A stretch of DNA of 64,000 bases, taken from positions 1 through 64,000 of the forward strand of contig CANFXV010000009.1 in assembly GCA_947451115.1 (NCBI GenBank), written 5' to 3'. A model generated the notes under the pieces. The model made no database searches and was not told where the DNA came from. It saw only the letters and a program-made list of their open reading frames with translations. This DNA is from Bacteroidota bacterium. GTDB taxonomy: Bacteria; Bacteroidota; Bacteroidia; Chitinophagales; Chitinophagaceae. How positions within the stretch are numbered: position 1 is the first letter of the stretch; the number at the start of each line of letters is the position of its first letter. Shown piece after piece: positions 7,655-17,289 of this stretch. The position numbers and the translations under genes were made by a program.

Positions 7655-10040
7655 GGATATGCATTTACGGAGACTTAAAAATATTAGTTTCTTCGCAAGA
7701 TTTTACCTACTGGGCCTTTTATTTTTATTAAATGCATGCGCAGACATCAAAAAAGCAACAGTTCACGATTATCCTAAGCAAATGGCCTTTGTTTATGACA
7801 ATAAAGTAGTCATCAAAGATGCTGAAAATAAAAAAGAGCTTCAGGATATCCTCTCTGACATAGATAATTATTGGGATGATAGCTTGAAAGTGAAACGCAT
7901 CAGACAATTTGGTGTTTTCAATACCCTTGTTCAACCTAGCCTCTACGATGCTAGTAAATTACAGCGCACGCTTCAGTTTATGGAGGCTTATTTATCCACC
8001 AAGGGCTACAGTCATCCCATTTTAACGCCCATCGTGAAAGTGGATACAGTAAATGAAGAATGGAGGACCTACTTGACCATGGAAATCAAGCTCAACAAAA
8101 AAACAACTATTGATACAGTCGTTTATCAATTGACAGATAAAACCCTTCAAGCCATTGCGCACCAGCATCAAACCGATGCCTATATAAAAAAAGGAATGGC
8201 CTTCTCCAACGAATCCATCAACAATGAATTAGATCGATTGGTTGAATTGTTTAGAGCAAATGGATTTTATTTTTTCACTAAAGAAAAAATATTTGCCGAA
8301 GTCGATACACTCAATCAGCAATTAATGCAATTGAACTTAGATCCCTTAGCACAAGTCAATCAAATAAGCACTGCGAAGCAAAAAGAAAATGAAAATCCAA
8401 GTTGGAAAATTAGTTTTCAATTACGAAATACAAGCTCAAGCACCAATCAACAATACCCTGTTGGACAACAACTATTTTATAGTGATTTAAAATTAGCGGA
8501 CAACCCAGATAGTATATTACTAAAAAAATTAGCGCATCAAGAAAGTATTGGAAACATTACGCATCTTTACAACCAGCCAAAATTTAAGACCGTCTTGTTT
8601 GACCAACAATCTTTCATTAAAAAAGGAGACCTTTTTAATGAAAAAATGTATTTCCAAACTTTAAATAATTTTAGTAGTCTGGGTGCTTGGCAACAAATTG
8701 ATGGAAGAACCAGTCTGCACAATGACAGTGTTTATTTACATTATTTTTTAGTACCTGCCTTAAGACGCAGTTTTAGTTTTGATTTAGAAGGAAGTAAAAA
8801 TAATTCCGAATTGGTCGCAGGCAACCTGCTAGGATTGTCTACTAGCCTTACCTACAGAGATAAGAATGTTCAGAAAAAATCCATTCCGTCCATCACTAAT
8901 TTAAGAACAGGCGTTGAATTGAACGTAAATAATGGCAATGAAAACTTAACACAAACCTTGCTTTTTAATGTGGGCCATACTTATAGTTTTCCCAACTTGC
9001 TAATCCCATTTAGGCCAAGACAAAGCAATTACCTTAGTAACACAAGAACTAATTTTTCTTTAAATGGGGCTTATATTGACAGATTAAATTATTATCAATT
9101 GGCTTCCTTCACCACCAATTGGGGTTATGAAACAAAGAAAAATAAAAATGGTGCTGAGAACACCTGGATTTACCGACCACTGAACATTGAGTTGTACCAT
9201 ATTAAAAAATTCGGCAAGCTCGATAGTTTGCTCTTGTTAAATCCTTTTTTAAGATCCTCCTTTAATGAAGGAAATGTCATCAGTCAATCACTAAGTTTTT
9301 TACATTCCGGCCCTTCCTTGAATCACCCTAATCAAAACAATTATTTTAGAATGGGCCTTGAAGAAGCGGGCGGATTGCTAGGACTATCTTCAGACATTCA
9401 AAAACATATTTACAGGTACATTAAAGCAGAAATTGAATTAAGGAAACTATACAAATTCACTTATACCGAATTGGCTTGGCGTTTGATGGGCGGCTGGGGA
9501 AACAATTACAGTAAGGACCCAGGATTAAGTGGTCAACTTCCATTTTTCAAACAATTCACCGCAGGGGGACCTTATAGCATGCGCGCATGGGGCTTGAGAC
9601 AATTAGGCTTAGGTAGCTCACAATTTTATGACACCAGTTCCAAAAGTCAAAACTTTGATCGTTTTGGCGATGTACAATTAGAAGCTAATGTAGAATATCG
9701 ATTCCCCATTTTGCAAATAGGTTCCTATAAAATTAGTTCTGCCCTATTTACGGACATTGGTAATATTTGGAATACCCACGAATCAAACGTTGACCCTAGC
9801 GCTGGATTCAAATTAGACAAGCTTTATAAAGACTTGGCCATTGGTGTAGGTTCTGGAATTAGATTTGATTTTAATTATTTTATTATTCGTGTTGATTACG
9901 CCTTAAAAATGAAAGACCCTACTCGATTATACAACAATGGATGGATGGACTTGTCTCATTTTAAATGGGCTGAAGCAAAACCCAATGGATTGATCGTTAA
10001 CAATTATGCTTGGCAATTTGGTATTGGGCTGCCATTCTAG
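7653..10040 (+). CDS. tamL: TamL-type BamA/TamA family outer-membrane lipoprotein
   Basis: 795 residues from ATG 7653; a second ATG at 7659 is equally possible. The N-terminus is a lipoprotein signal with the lipobox LLNAC (Cys about 29). POTRA-like repeats follow to about residue 400 and a 16-stranded BamA-type barrel closes the protein; FTAGGPYSMRAWGLRQLG near residue 640 resembles the conserved D15/Omp85 segment, and the last residue is Phe. TamA homologues with a lipid anchor are known as TamL in Bacteroidota, where they work with TamB in outer-membrane assembly. No tamB is adjacent. The start overlaps the divergent SpoU gene and the stop overlaps truB. Confidence 0.87.
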   Translation: MDMHLRRLKNISFFARFYLLGLLFLLNACADIKKATVHDYPKQMAFVYDNKVVIKDAENKKELQDILSDIDNYWDDSLKVKRIRQFGVFNTLVQPSLYDASKLQRTLQFMEAYLSTKGYSHPILTPIVKVDTVNEEWRTYLTMEIKLNKKTTIDTVVYQLTDKTLQAIAHQHQTDAYIKKGMAFSNESINNELDRLVELFRANGFYFFTKEKIFAEVDTLNQQLMQLNLDPLAQVNQISTAKQKENENPSWKISFQLRNTSSSTNQQYPVGQQLFYSDLKLADNPDSILLKKLAHQESIGNITHLYNQPKFKTVLFDQQSFIKKGDLFNEKMYFQTLNNFSSLGAWQQIDGRTSLHNDSVYLHYFLVPALRRSFSFDLEGSKNNSELVAGNLLGLSTSLTYRDKNVQKKSIPSITNLRTGVELNVNNGNENLTQTLLFNVGHTYSFPNLLIPFRPRQSNYLSNTRTNFSLNGAYIDRLNYYQLASFTTNWGYETKKNKNGAENTWIYRPLNIELYHIKKFGKLDSLLLLNPFLRSSFNEGNVISQSLSFLHSGPSLNHPNQNNYFRMGLEEAGGLLGLSSDIQKHIYRYIKAEIELRKLYKFTYTELAWRLMGGWGNNYSKDPGLSGQLPFFKQFTAGGPYSMRAWGLRQLGLGSSQFYDTSSKSQNFDRFGDVQLEANVEYRFPILQIGSYKISSALFTDIGNIWNTHESNVDPSAGFKLDKLYKDLAIGVGSGIRFDFNYFIIRVDYALKMKDPTRLYNNGWMDLSHFKWAEAKPNGLIVNNYAWQFGIGLPF

Positions 10041-10777
10041 ATGGCCCCTTCTTCTTGATTCATGCTGCCGTCTGATCCTGCAATTAAAGCCTCTATTGCT
10101 ACTTGTAAGTCCTGCCATTGAATTGCATTGACCACTTCGTATTCTCCAATTTTGGTGCGCCTTAAACTACTCATGTAAGCACCCACTTTTAGCAAGTCTC
10201 CAAAATCTTTCACCAAACTTCTTATATAAGTACCCGTAGAACAAACCACTTTAAACTCAATGGTGGGTAAATCAATTTTAGTAATTTCAAAACTGGCAAT
10301 TTTTACTTTTCGAGGATCTACTTTTACCTCAATTCCTTTTCTGGCAGATTCATACAATCTTTTTCCATCTTTTTTAATGGCAGAATGTTGTGGTGGCATT
10401 TGTAAAATATCTCCAATGAAAGGAAGCGTGGCATTGACAATAGTTTCCTCGGTAAGATGCGCAATCGAAGTAAAATTTTCTGGCTCAGATTCTAAATCGT
10501 AAGTGGGCGTAGTCGCTCCCAGTACCATACTACCAATATACTCTTTTGAAAGACCCATGTAACTGTCTATTTGCTTGGTATAGCTTCCTGTACATACAAT
10601 TAATAAGCCTGTTGCCAATGGATCTAAAGTGCCTGCATGCCCCACTTTTAAAATTCGGGTAAGCCCTCTAACTTTTTTTACAATGTCAAAGGAGGTCCAA
10701 CGCAAGGGTTTATCTATAAGCAACACTTTTCCTTCTAAATAAGGAACCAATACTTTTAGAATGGGTTTTTGTTTCAT
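10037..10777 (-). CDS. truB: tRNA pseudouridine(55) synthase TruB
   Basis: 246 residues. It makes pseudouridine 55 in the T-loop of elongator tRNAs. The catalytic Asp is D52 in KVGHAGTLDPLATGLLIV. Other family marks are LLIDKPLRWTSFDIVKKVR at the start, MPPQHSAIKKDGKRLYESARKG and CSTGTYIRSLVKDFGD. The C-terminal PUA domain is absent, as in short TruB forms. It starts 12 nt after proS on the same strand, so both are probably one transcript. Its stop shares bases with the tamL stop (CTAG at 10037-10040). Confidence 0.96.
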   Translation of the reverse strand: MKQKPILKVLVPYLEGKVLLIDKPLRWTSFDIVKKVRGLTRILKVGHAGTLDPLATGLLIVCTGSYTKQIDSYMGLSKEYIGSMVLGATTPTYDLESEPENFTSIAHLTEETIVNATLPFIGDILQMPPQHSAIKKDGKRLYESARKGIEVKVDPRKVKIASFEITKIDLPTIEFKVVCSTGTYIRSLVKDFGDLLKVGAYMSSLRRTKIGEYEVVNAIQWQDLQVAIEALIAGSDGSMNQEEGAI

Positions 10778-10789
10778 ACCAATGAAAAC

Positions 10790-12268
10790 TTAGTAAGCTC
10801 TTGCGAATAACACGCGTTGAGTGGAAGCATTTCCAGTTAAAATACACTTGCCATTTTCTAATGGATTGTCTAATGGTATGCAACGAATAGTGGCCTTAGC
10901 CAATTCTTTGATTTTATCTTCTGTTTCAGCAGTACCATCCCAATGCGCCAAAACAAAGCCAGTCTTGTTGTCTAAAATATTTAAAAATTCATCCCAAGTA
11001 TCTGCCTTGGTAATATGCTCGTCTCGGTAATTTTTAGCACGTTCAAATAAATTAGCCTGAATTTCTACTAATAAATTTTCAACGGTTTGCGTTAAGCCTT
11101 CCATGGCAACAGAAAATTTTTCTTTGGTATCACGACGTGCTAATTCCACTTGTTGGTTCTCTAAATCACGTGCGCCAATTGCAATTCTAATAGGCACCCC
11201 TTTTAATTCGTATTCTGCAAATTTCCATCCTGGTCTTGCATGGTCTGAATTATCGTACTTCACTCTAATACCCGCAGCCTTAAAGGATTTCACTAGTTCT
11301 CCTACTTTCTCATCTAATACTTGCTTTTGTTCTTCTCCTTTAAAAATAGGTACAATCACCACTTGAATAGGCGCAATGCGAGGAGGCAATACCAATCCTT
11401 CATCATCGCTATGTGTCATTACTAGGCCTCCAATTAATCTGGTACTCACGCCCCAGCTTGTAGCCCACACATATTCTTGTTTATTGTTCTGATCACTAAA
11501 TTTAACATCAAAGGCCTTGGCAAAATTTTGTCCTAAGAAATGGGAGGTACCAGCTTGCAATGCTTTACCATCCTGCATCAAGGCTTCAATGCAATAAGTA
11601 TCTTCAGCGCCAGCAAAACGCTCGTTGGCTGTTTTTACGCCTTTGATCACAGGTACCGCCATCCAATTTTCTACAAAATCGGCATACACCTGCAACATTT
11701 GTTTGGTTTCTGCAATAGCTTCTACGGAAGTCGCATGTGCCGTATGACCTTCCTGCCATAAAAATTCGGCAGTACGTAAAAATAAACGTGTACGCATTTC
11801 CCATCGCACCACATTGGCCCATTGGTTCACTAAGATGGGTAAATCACGATAAGACTGAATCCAAGTTTTATAGGTATTCCAAATAATGGCTTCACTAGTT
11901 GGACGAACAATTAATTCTTCTTCTAATTTTGCTTCCGGATCCACCATTAATTTTCCTTTGTTATTAGGATCGGCAATTAAACGGTAATGCGTAACCACCG
12001 CACATTCTTTCGCAAAACCTTCTGCATTTTTTTCTTCCGCCTCAAAAAGTGACTTAGGAACGAATAATGGGAAATAAGCATTTTGATGCCCAGTATCTTT
12101 GAACATTTTGTCTAAGACATCGCGCATATTTTCCCATAAAGCATAACCATATGGCTTAATCACCATACAACCTCTTACTGCGCTATAATCTGCCAGCTCA
12201 CCTTTGATGACAAGGTCGTTGTACCATTGTGAATAGTCCTGGGCTCTAGTTGTTAATTCCTTTGCCAT
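10790..12268 (-). CDS. proS: Prolyl-tRNA synthetase, eukaryote/archaeal-type
   Basis: 492 residues, the short class II ProRS without the bacterial editing insertion domain. Motif 2 reads [25 protein letters not shown] at about 153-177 and motif 3 is [21 protein letters not shown]. The anticodon-binding domain follows and the protein ends in Tyr (FARAY), as usual for this type. It charges tRNA-Pro with proline. It is first of a two-gene unit with truB. No exact -7 box was found in the 131-bp gap upstream. Confidence 0.97.
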   Translation of the reverse strand: MAKELTTRAQDYSQWYNDLVIKGELADYSAVRGCMVIKPYGYALWENMRDVLDKMFKDTGHQNAYFPLFVPKSLFEAEEKNAEGFAKECAVVTHYRLIADPNNKGKLMVDPEAKLEEELIVRPTSEAIIWNTYKTWIQSYRDLPILVNQWANVVRWEMRTRLFLRTAEFLWQEGHTAHATSVEAIAETKQMLQVYADFVENWMAVPVIKGVKTANERFAGAEDTYCIEALMQDGKALQAGTSHFLGQNFAKAFDVKFSDQNNKQEYVWATSWGVSTRLIGGLVMTHSDDEGLVLPPRIAPIQVVIVPIFKGEEQKQVLDEKVGELVKSFKAAGIRVKYDNSDHARPGWKFAEYELKGVPIRIAIGARDLENQQVELARRDTKEKFSVAMEGLTQTVENLLVEIQANLFERAKNYRDEHITKADTWDEFLNILDNKTGFVLAHWDGTAETEDKIKELAKATIRCIPLDNPLENGKCILTGNASTQRVLFARAY

Positions 12269-12337
12269 TGTAAAAATCTTAACAATTTATATTGTAACAA
12301 ATCAAGTACTAAAAACGCTCTATATTTTAAAGTTTTG

Positions 12338-12345
12338 TACCTTTA
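12338..12345 (+). promoter_or_regulatory. -7-like box (TACCTTTA) before the Gly/Asn-rich lipoprotein gene
   Basis: Seven of eight bases match TAnnTTTG. It lies 54 nt before the ATG at 12400 in the divergent gap between proS and the lipoprotein gene. No -33 TTTG was seen. Confidence 0.3.
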
Positions 12346-12399
12346 TACTAGCAAATGTATGCTAAATAAGGGGCATATAAAAACCTAAACTTTACCAAA

Positions 12400-13539
12400 A
12401 TGAACAGCATAAAAACGAACACTAATTTAAGGCTCATCGCCATTTGCCTAGTGACGTTTAGTTTAGTAGGCAGCAGCTGTACAAGTTTGCAAGAAGCAAG
12501 CAGTATGGCATCAGACGATTTGTATACCACACCCGCAGTTAGAAATACTGTTTCCACCAATAAAAGAGTGGTCACTACAGAAGATTGGGGCACACCTAAT
12601 AGGGTTCAAAGCAATGGAACTACGCAACAAAACAATAGCAATAACCAAGCAATAGCTACTGCGGATAATGAAGAATACCAAGATTATCAAAACTATCAAG
12701 ATGATCGCTATTTAAGATTAAAAGTAGCCAATAGAAATAGATGGAGTTCGATTGACGATTGGGGGTATTGGAATGACCCACGATTTAACAATGCCTTCTA
12801 CCCTTCCTATATTGGATGGAACAGTTGGTATACTGGTTATTATGGTGCTTCTTGGTATTATCCTTTTGGTCCAAGTTATACCATGGGCTGGGGCGGTTAC
12901 AATCCCTATAGTTCATTTGGTGGATATGGTATGGGCTGGGGCTTCAATGATTTTGGTTTTGGTTATGATCCATTTGGCTATGGCGGATTCGGCTATGGAG
13001 GATTTGGTTATGGTGGATATGGCTTTGGATACGGTGGATGGAACCCCTACTTTGTTGGACTTAGAAACCCCTATCGTCCTCATCATCATGGAGGAAATTT
13101 CTACCCAGGTGGCAACCTACAACAGCCCATTGCAACTCGCTCTATGCAAAATAGCGCAGTGGGATTGGGTGCTTACAGAAACAATAGAGGCTTCAATAAT
13201 TCCAATAACATATCCAACAATAACAATAATATCAATTTAAGAAATACCGTTAATCCAACTGCGAATAACAATTTCGGAAGTTTGGTTAAACGTGTTGTGA
13301 CCAACAATGCCAATGTTAACAATAGTAATAATGGCAATGGTGGCAATGGTTATGATAGACCCGCCAGGTATTTCTCCAATAACAATAGTGGCAATACTCA
13401 AAGTAGATCAAATTATTCAGCCCCAGCACAAAGCACCAATAGTTTCAATAACAGTAACTCAGGTGGCAGAAGTGGTGGATTCAGTAGCAGCGGTACTAGC
13501 ACCAGCGCTCCACGTCCTTCAAGAGGCCAAAACCCTTAA
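12400..13539 (+). CDS. Gly/Tyr- and Asn/Ser-rich lipoprotein of unknown function
   Basis: 379 residues; no family recognised. The signal peptide ends in a lipobox VGSSC with Cys27, so the protein is a lipoprotein, probably of the outer membrane. Residues 30-100 are polar linker. Residues 115-205 are packed with Gly, Tyr, Trp and Phe, with short GYGGFGYGG-type repeats. Residues 220-379 are Asn-, Ser- and Gly-rich and presumably disordered. The make-up resembles surface or adhesive structural proteins, but nothing shows a function. The next gene, an outer-membrane barrel, starts 51 nt downstream on the same strand. Confidence 0.8.
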   Translation: MNSIKTNTNLRLIAICLVTFSLVGSSCTSLQEASSMASDDLYTTPAVRNTVSTNKRVVTTEDWGTPNRVQSNGTTQQNNSNNQAIATADNEEYQDYQNYQDDRYLRLKVANRNRWSSIDDWGYWNDPRFNNAFYPSYIGWNSWYTGYYGASWYYPFGPSYTMGWGGYNPYSSFGGYGMGWGFNDFGFGYDPFGYGGFGYGGFGYGGYGFGYGGWNPYFVGLRNPYRPHHHGGNFYPGGNLQQPIATRSMQNSAVGLGAYRNNRGFNNSNNISNNNNNINLRNTVNPTANNNFGSLVKRVVTNNANVNNSNNGNGGNGYDRPARYFSNNNSGNTQSRSNYSAPAQSTNSFNNSNSGGRSGGFSSSGTSTSAPRPSRGQNP

Positions 13540-13590
13540 TATTTTGTTTACTCATTTTCTGAAAGCCTGTATTTTAAAATAGCTACCATT

Positions 13591-15114
13591 ATGAAGAAAT
13601 TAGTTTTATTGATCATCCTTGGATCAAGTTTAAGCGCGTATGCACAAGATCCAGAAGACGCATTAAGGTTGTCTTGGTTTCATCCAAGTGGAACTGCAAG
13701 AAGCAATGCATTGGGTGGAGCGATGGGTTCATTAGGTGGCGATTTATCTGCCAATCATATCAATCCAGCTGGACTTGGTTTATATAAATCAAGTGAAATA
13801 TTATTGACCCCTAAGTTTTTAGTACAAACCAATGATTTTAAATACCGAGGCACCAATAGTTCAAGCAATGACAATAAATCCTCTTTTGGATCCATTGGCA
13901 TTGTACTTGCAGATGGTCTTAAAAAGAACAACTGGACCAGTACAGCTTTTTCAATTAGCTTCAATCAAATCGCCGATTTTTCAAATCATATTAGTTTTAG
14001 TGGTTTGAATAATGCCAGCAGCTACTCTGAAAAATATTTAGAAGAATTAATTCATGATGGTGCAGACACTACAAGCGCCTTGAACAATTATATTTTTGGT
14101 AGCTCACTAGCTTATAGAACTTATTTGATAGATACTACCGCCGATGCAAAAGGTGCTATCACAGGTTACCAAAGTTTGGTTCCACTTACTGGCGTAAATC
14201 AAAACTATGACGTTCTTACAACAGGCGGTTACAATGAATTGGCCTTTGGCTGGGGTGGAAATATGGCCGATAAATTATACCTAGGTGCCAGCTTTGTTAT
14301 GCCCATGATCAATTACAACAAATCCTTTTATTATTCAGAAACAGACGCGACCAATAATGCCAACAATGATTTTGCTAGATTTTCCCTTCATGAAAACTTT
14401 AGTTCAAAAGGTTGGGGTATTGGTGCAAAATTTGGCATCATCTATAAACCTGAATCTTTTTTAAGAGTTGGCTTTTCTTTGCATACCCCTCAATTGATCT
14501 CTTTCAAAGACCTTTTAAGTGTGGATATGACCACCAATACGGAGAAATATGCAGGTACACAAACTGCTAGTTCTAACGATTTAAACAATGGCTATCCAGG
14601 TGAAAGAGACTACACCGTGTCTACCCCTTTAAAAACAATTTTTAGTACCAGCTATTTTTTCGCGGCGCCAAATAAACCCACTCAACCACTTGGTTTTATT
14701 AGTGCAGATGTGGAATGGATCAACTATGCAGGTACGCGCTTTTATGGCAATACATATGACGATGCAACTACGGCATATTACAATGACCTAAACAATACCA
14801 TTAAGTCCATTTATAAAAATAATATTAACCTCAAGATTGGTTCTGAAATAAAATTAGATGGCAACTGGATGTTAAGAGCTGGTGCCGCCTATTACGGCAG
14901 CCCTTACAAGGATGAAGAATTAAAAGCCTCTAGACTAGTAATAAGTGGTGGTATTGGCTATAGAACCAACCGCCATTTTATTGATTTTACCATCATCAAT
15001 AGCAGCACCAAGGATATGGTCTTTCCTTATCGCTTGAATGATAAAGCAAATACTTTCGCCAATATGACTGGGAATCAAATGATTTTTAATATTGGTTACG
15101 GCATTCGATTCTAA
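13591..15114 (+). CDS. OmpP1/FadL family outer-membrane transporter
   Basis: 507 residues with a cleavable signal peptide ending AYAQ. The start of the mature protein, DALRLSWFHPSGTARSNALGGAMGSLGGDLSANHINPAGLGL, is the N-terminal hatch pattern of the FadL/TodX family (NPAG motif). The rest alternates in beta-strand fashion and ends NIGYGIRF with a C-terminal Phe, the usual outer-membrane barrel signal. Relatives let long-chain fatty acids or other hydrophobic compounds cross the outer membrane; the cargo here is unknown. A bidirectional terminator follows. Confidence 0.85.
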   Translation: MKKLVLLIILGSSLSAYAQDPEDALRLSWFHPSGTARSNALGGAMGSLGGDLSANHINPAGLGLYKSSEILLTPKFLVQTNDFKYRGTNSSSNDNKSSFGSIGIVLADGLKKNNWTSTAFSISFNQIADFSNHISFSGLNNASSYSEKYLEELIHDGADTTSALNNYIFGSSLAYRTYLIDTTADAKGAITGYQSLVPLTGVNQNYDVLTTGGYNELAFGWGGNMADKLYLGASFVMPMINYNKSFYYSETDATNNANNDFARFSLHENFSSKGWGIGAKFGIIYKPESFLRVGFSLHTPQLISFKDLLSVDMTTNTEKYAGTQTASSNDLNNGYPGERDYTVSTPLKTIFSTSYFFAAPNKPTQPLGFISADVEWINYAGTRFYGNTYDDATTAYYNDLNNTIKSIYKNNINLKIGSEIKLDGNWMLRAGAAYYGSPYKDEELKASRLVISGGIGYRTNRHFIDFTIINSSTKDMVFPYRLNDKANTFANMTGNQMIFNIGYGIRF

Positions 15115-15138
15115 TAAAACAACTAGTTGAATTCAATA

Positions 15139-15178
15139 AAAAAAATACCCCCCGATAAATCGAGGGGTATTTTTTTTA
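15139..15178. terminator. Bidirectional terminator between the FadL-like and M16 genes
   Basis: A 16-bp stem with one mismatch (AAAAATACCCC... with ...GGGGTATTTTT) and a 2-nt loop sits between two convergent genes that end at 15114 (plus) and 15195 (minus). A-run and T-run allow termination in both directions. Confidence 0.85.
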
Positions 15179-15194
15179 TGCACTTTATGACCTA

Positions 15195-17261
15195 CTATTT
15201 TAAGTCGGCGATCTTTAATCCTTGGTTCACTTTGATATCCGTGTACTTCACATTAATTTTCATTTGACCCATATCAATAATCATTTCTGAAGGTATTTGA
15301 ATACCATTCACTGTTTGATAGGCATTATAAAATTGTTGTTGTGTCATAGTACCTCTGCCAGGTACTTCTTCTGATTTAGAAGTTTTTATTAATAAAAATG
15401 TTTTAGCGTCATAAAAGCGGTGAGAAACTTTTTTTGATGGTGTTGTGACTTCAACATCTATCACCTCTTTACCCCCTACTTTATCCCCGCCTATAATTTT
15501 TAAGCCATACCCTTTTGCAAGGTACAATTGCTCTGGCGCAAGAGAAGCAGATTCATCTAATCCTTCTTTTAAATCATCGGTAATAGGCGCTTCCTGTCCT
15601 TGTTGTGTAACAGAATACTTGCCGTCTACTACCGCTTGACGCATAATGGCCATACCACCCATGGACATCGTAGTAACTGAATTACCTGGAATCAAAATGG
15701 ATTGTTTCATTTCTAAAGACTGGCCCATTACACTGGCAGTTCCTTTTAATTGCACATCCTTTAAATTATCTAAGGCTTCTTTAGAGCCAATAGCCGCAAT
15801 GGCTTTTTCCATTAATGCAACAGGGGTTAAACTTAAATCCACCTTTGCCTCAACGGGTGCAGCCATTTCATTACCCTCAATATCAAAATACTTTACAGGG
15901 CCATATTTCTCTAACCCTTTAGCAATTTGTTTGGCATTACCCACCACCACAATATGCATTTTACCTGGGTTCAACAAAGCAGTGGCCACTTCCTGCACTT
16001 TTGATGCATTCACGGCTGCCAAATTGGTTAAATATTTTTGATAATAATCCGCAGGCAAATGATTCACGGCAATAGACAATGCAAAATTAGCAATCGTCGC
16101 TGGATCTTCTAAAGAACGGGCAAAGCCTCCAGCCAAATAATTTTTCATTTGACTTAATTCTGTATCGCCCACTTTTGTGTTACGAATATTATTTAATTCA
16201 TTTAATATTTCTTGAATGGCGCTATCTGTCTTTTCATTTCTAACAGAGGATTCTGCTTTGAAAAAACCAATTTGATGATCGGGTCTAATAGAAGAATAAG
16301 CACCATAAGTAAACCCATGCTTTTCTCTCAGGTTCAAAAATAATCTGCCTGAAGATCCTCCACCTAAAATATTATTCATCACAATAGAAGGAATGTCATT
16401 AGGCGAACCTTTCGTTAAGTTAACTGTTGAGGCTACTGAAACCACACTTTGCACAGATGCAGGACGATCCACAATGGCAATATAGGTAGTAGCAGGAATA
16501 GCTGGCTTATCATAGTTTGGTCTGGTATAATTTCCTTTGGCCCAAGTACCAAAATTTTTCTCTGCTAACGCTTTAGCTACTGCAGGCTCAATATCACCTA
16601 CAAAAATCAAATAAGCATTGTTGGGTATCCAATAGGACTTAACATAGTTTTTTACATCTTCTACATTAATTGCATTTACAGTCTTTACCGTTGTAATTTC
16701 TCCATAGGCATGATTGGCTCCATAGACCAACTTATTAACCACATTATTAGCAATGGCATTGGGCTCATCCTTATTTGCTTCAATAGCAGAAATAGTTTGT
16801 GTTCTCAATTTCTCTAACTCCACCGTTGACAAAGCTGGATGCAGCATGACTTCCGACAATAACTCCATAATCTTTGGAAAATTATTTTTAAGGGAACTTA
16901 CAGAAGCGTATTGACTAGAAGTGGACAAACTGCCCCCTAAATATTCTACCGCTTCATCTAATTCAGCCTTTGATTTTTTTTCCGTACCTCTTTTTAGTAA
17001 TTGGCCTGCCAAATCTGAAAGTCCTGCTTTTTCCCCTTCTTTAATTCCATCTCTATCCAAAGCCAAAGTAGCAGAAACTCTTGGAAGCTTGGTGTTTTTT
17101 ACGACAAATACTTGTAAGCCATTGGCTAAAGTAAATTTAACAGGATCGGCCACTTGAATCAAAGGCGCCTTACCTGGAACGGGGGCCTTGGTACGATCAA
17201 TCTTTTGTGCCATCGCAAAGAATGGCAAAATGAATAAAGTGATGTATATAAATTTTTTCAT
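15195..17261 (-). CDS. M16 peptidase-like protein without catalytic motif, with C-terminal LolA-like domain
   Basis: 688 residues with a signal peptide (FFAMAQ). The first ~450 residues are the M16 pitrilysin fold: FTLANGLQVFVVKN, then GGGSSGRLFLNLREKHGFTYGAYS. Where active members carry HxxEH this one reads GLSDLAGQLLKRGTE, so zinc binding is lost. This is the pattern of the inactive partner subunit in two-chain M16 enzymes. Residues from about 475 to the end form an extra domain (LKGTASVMGQSLEMKQSI, KTFLLIKTSKSEE, VNGIQIPSEMIIDMG) that reads like a LolA/LppX-type half barrel. It follows the active M16 gene by 28 nt on the same strand. Confidence 0.85.
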   Translation of the reverse strand: MKKFIYITLFILPFFAMAQKIDRTKAPVPGKAPLIQVADPVKFTLANGLQVFVVKNTKLPRVSATLALDRDGIKEGEKAGLSDLAGQLLKRGTEKKSKAELDEAVEYLGGSLSTSSQYASVSSLKNNFPKIMELLSEVMLHPALSTVELEKLRTQTISAIEANKDEPNAIANNVVNKLVYGANHAYGEITTVKTVNAINVEDVKNYVKSYWIPNNAYLIFVGDIEPAVAKALAEKNFGTWAKGNYTRPNYDKPAIPATTYIAIVDRPASVQSVVSVASTVNLTKGSPNDIPSIVMNNILGGGSSGRLFLNLREKHGFTYGAYSSIRPDHQIGFFKAESSVRNEKTDSAIQEILNELNNIRNTKVGDTELSQMKNYLAGGFARSLEDPATIANFALSIAVNHLPADYYQKYLTNLAAVNASKVQEVATALLNPGKMHIVVVGNAKQIAKGLEKYGPVKYFDIEGNEMAAPVEAKVDLSLTPVALMEKAIAAIGSKEALDNLKDVQLKGTASVMGQSLEMKQSILIPGNSVTTMSMGGMAIMRQAVVDGKYSVTQQGQEAPITDDLKEGLDESASLAPEQLYLAKGYGLKIIGGDKVGGKEVIDVEVTTPSKKVSHRFYDAKTFLLIKTSKSEEVPGRGTMTQQQFYNAYQTVNGIQIPSEMIIDMGQMKINVKYTDIKVNQGLKIADLK

Positions 17262-17289
17262 AAAATTATTTTTAATAGTACTAGCTCAA

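Noticed and set aside
12752-13240. Second gene in another frame inside the Gly/Asn-rich lipoprotein gene
   Set aside because: Its composition is what a +1 reading of the GYGGF-type repeat gives; the lipoprotein frame has the signal peptide and the longer extent.
15195-17261. Degraded M16 pseudogene
   Set aside because: The frame is intact for 688 residues and loss of HxxEH is normal for the inactive partner subunit.
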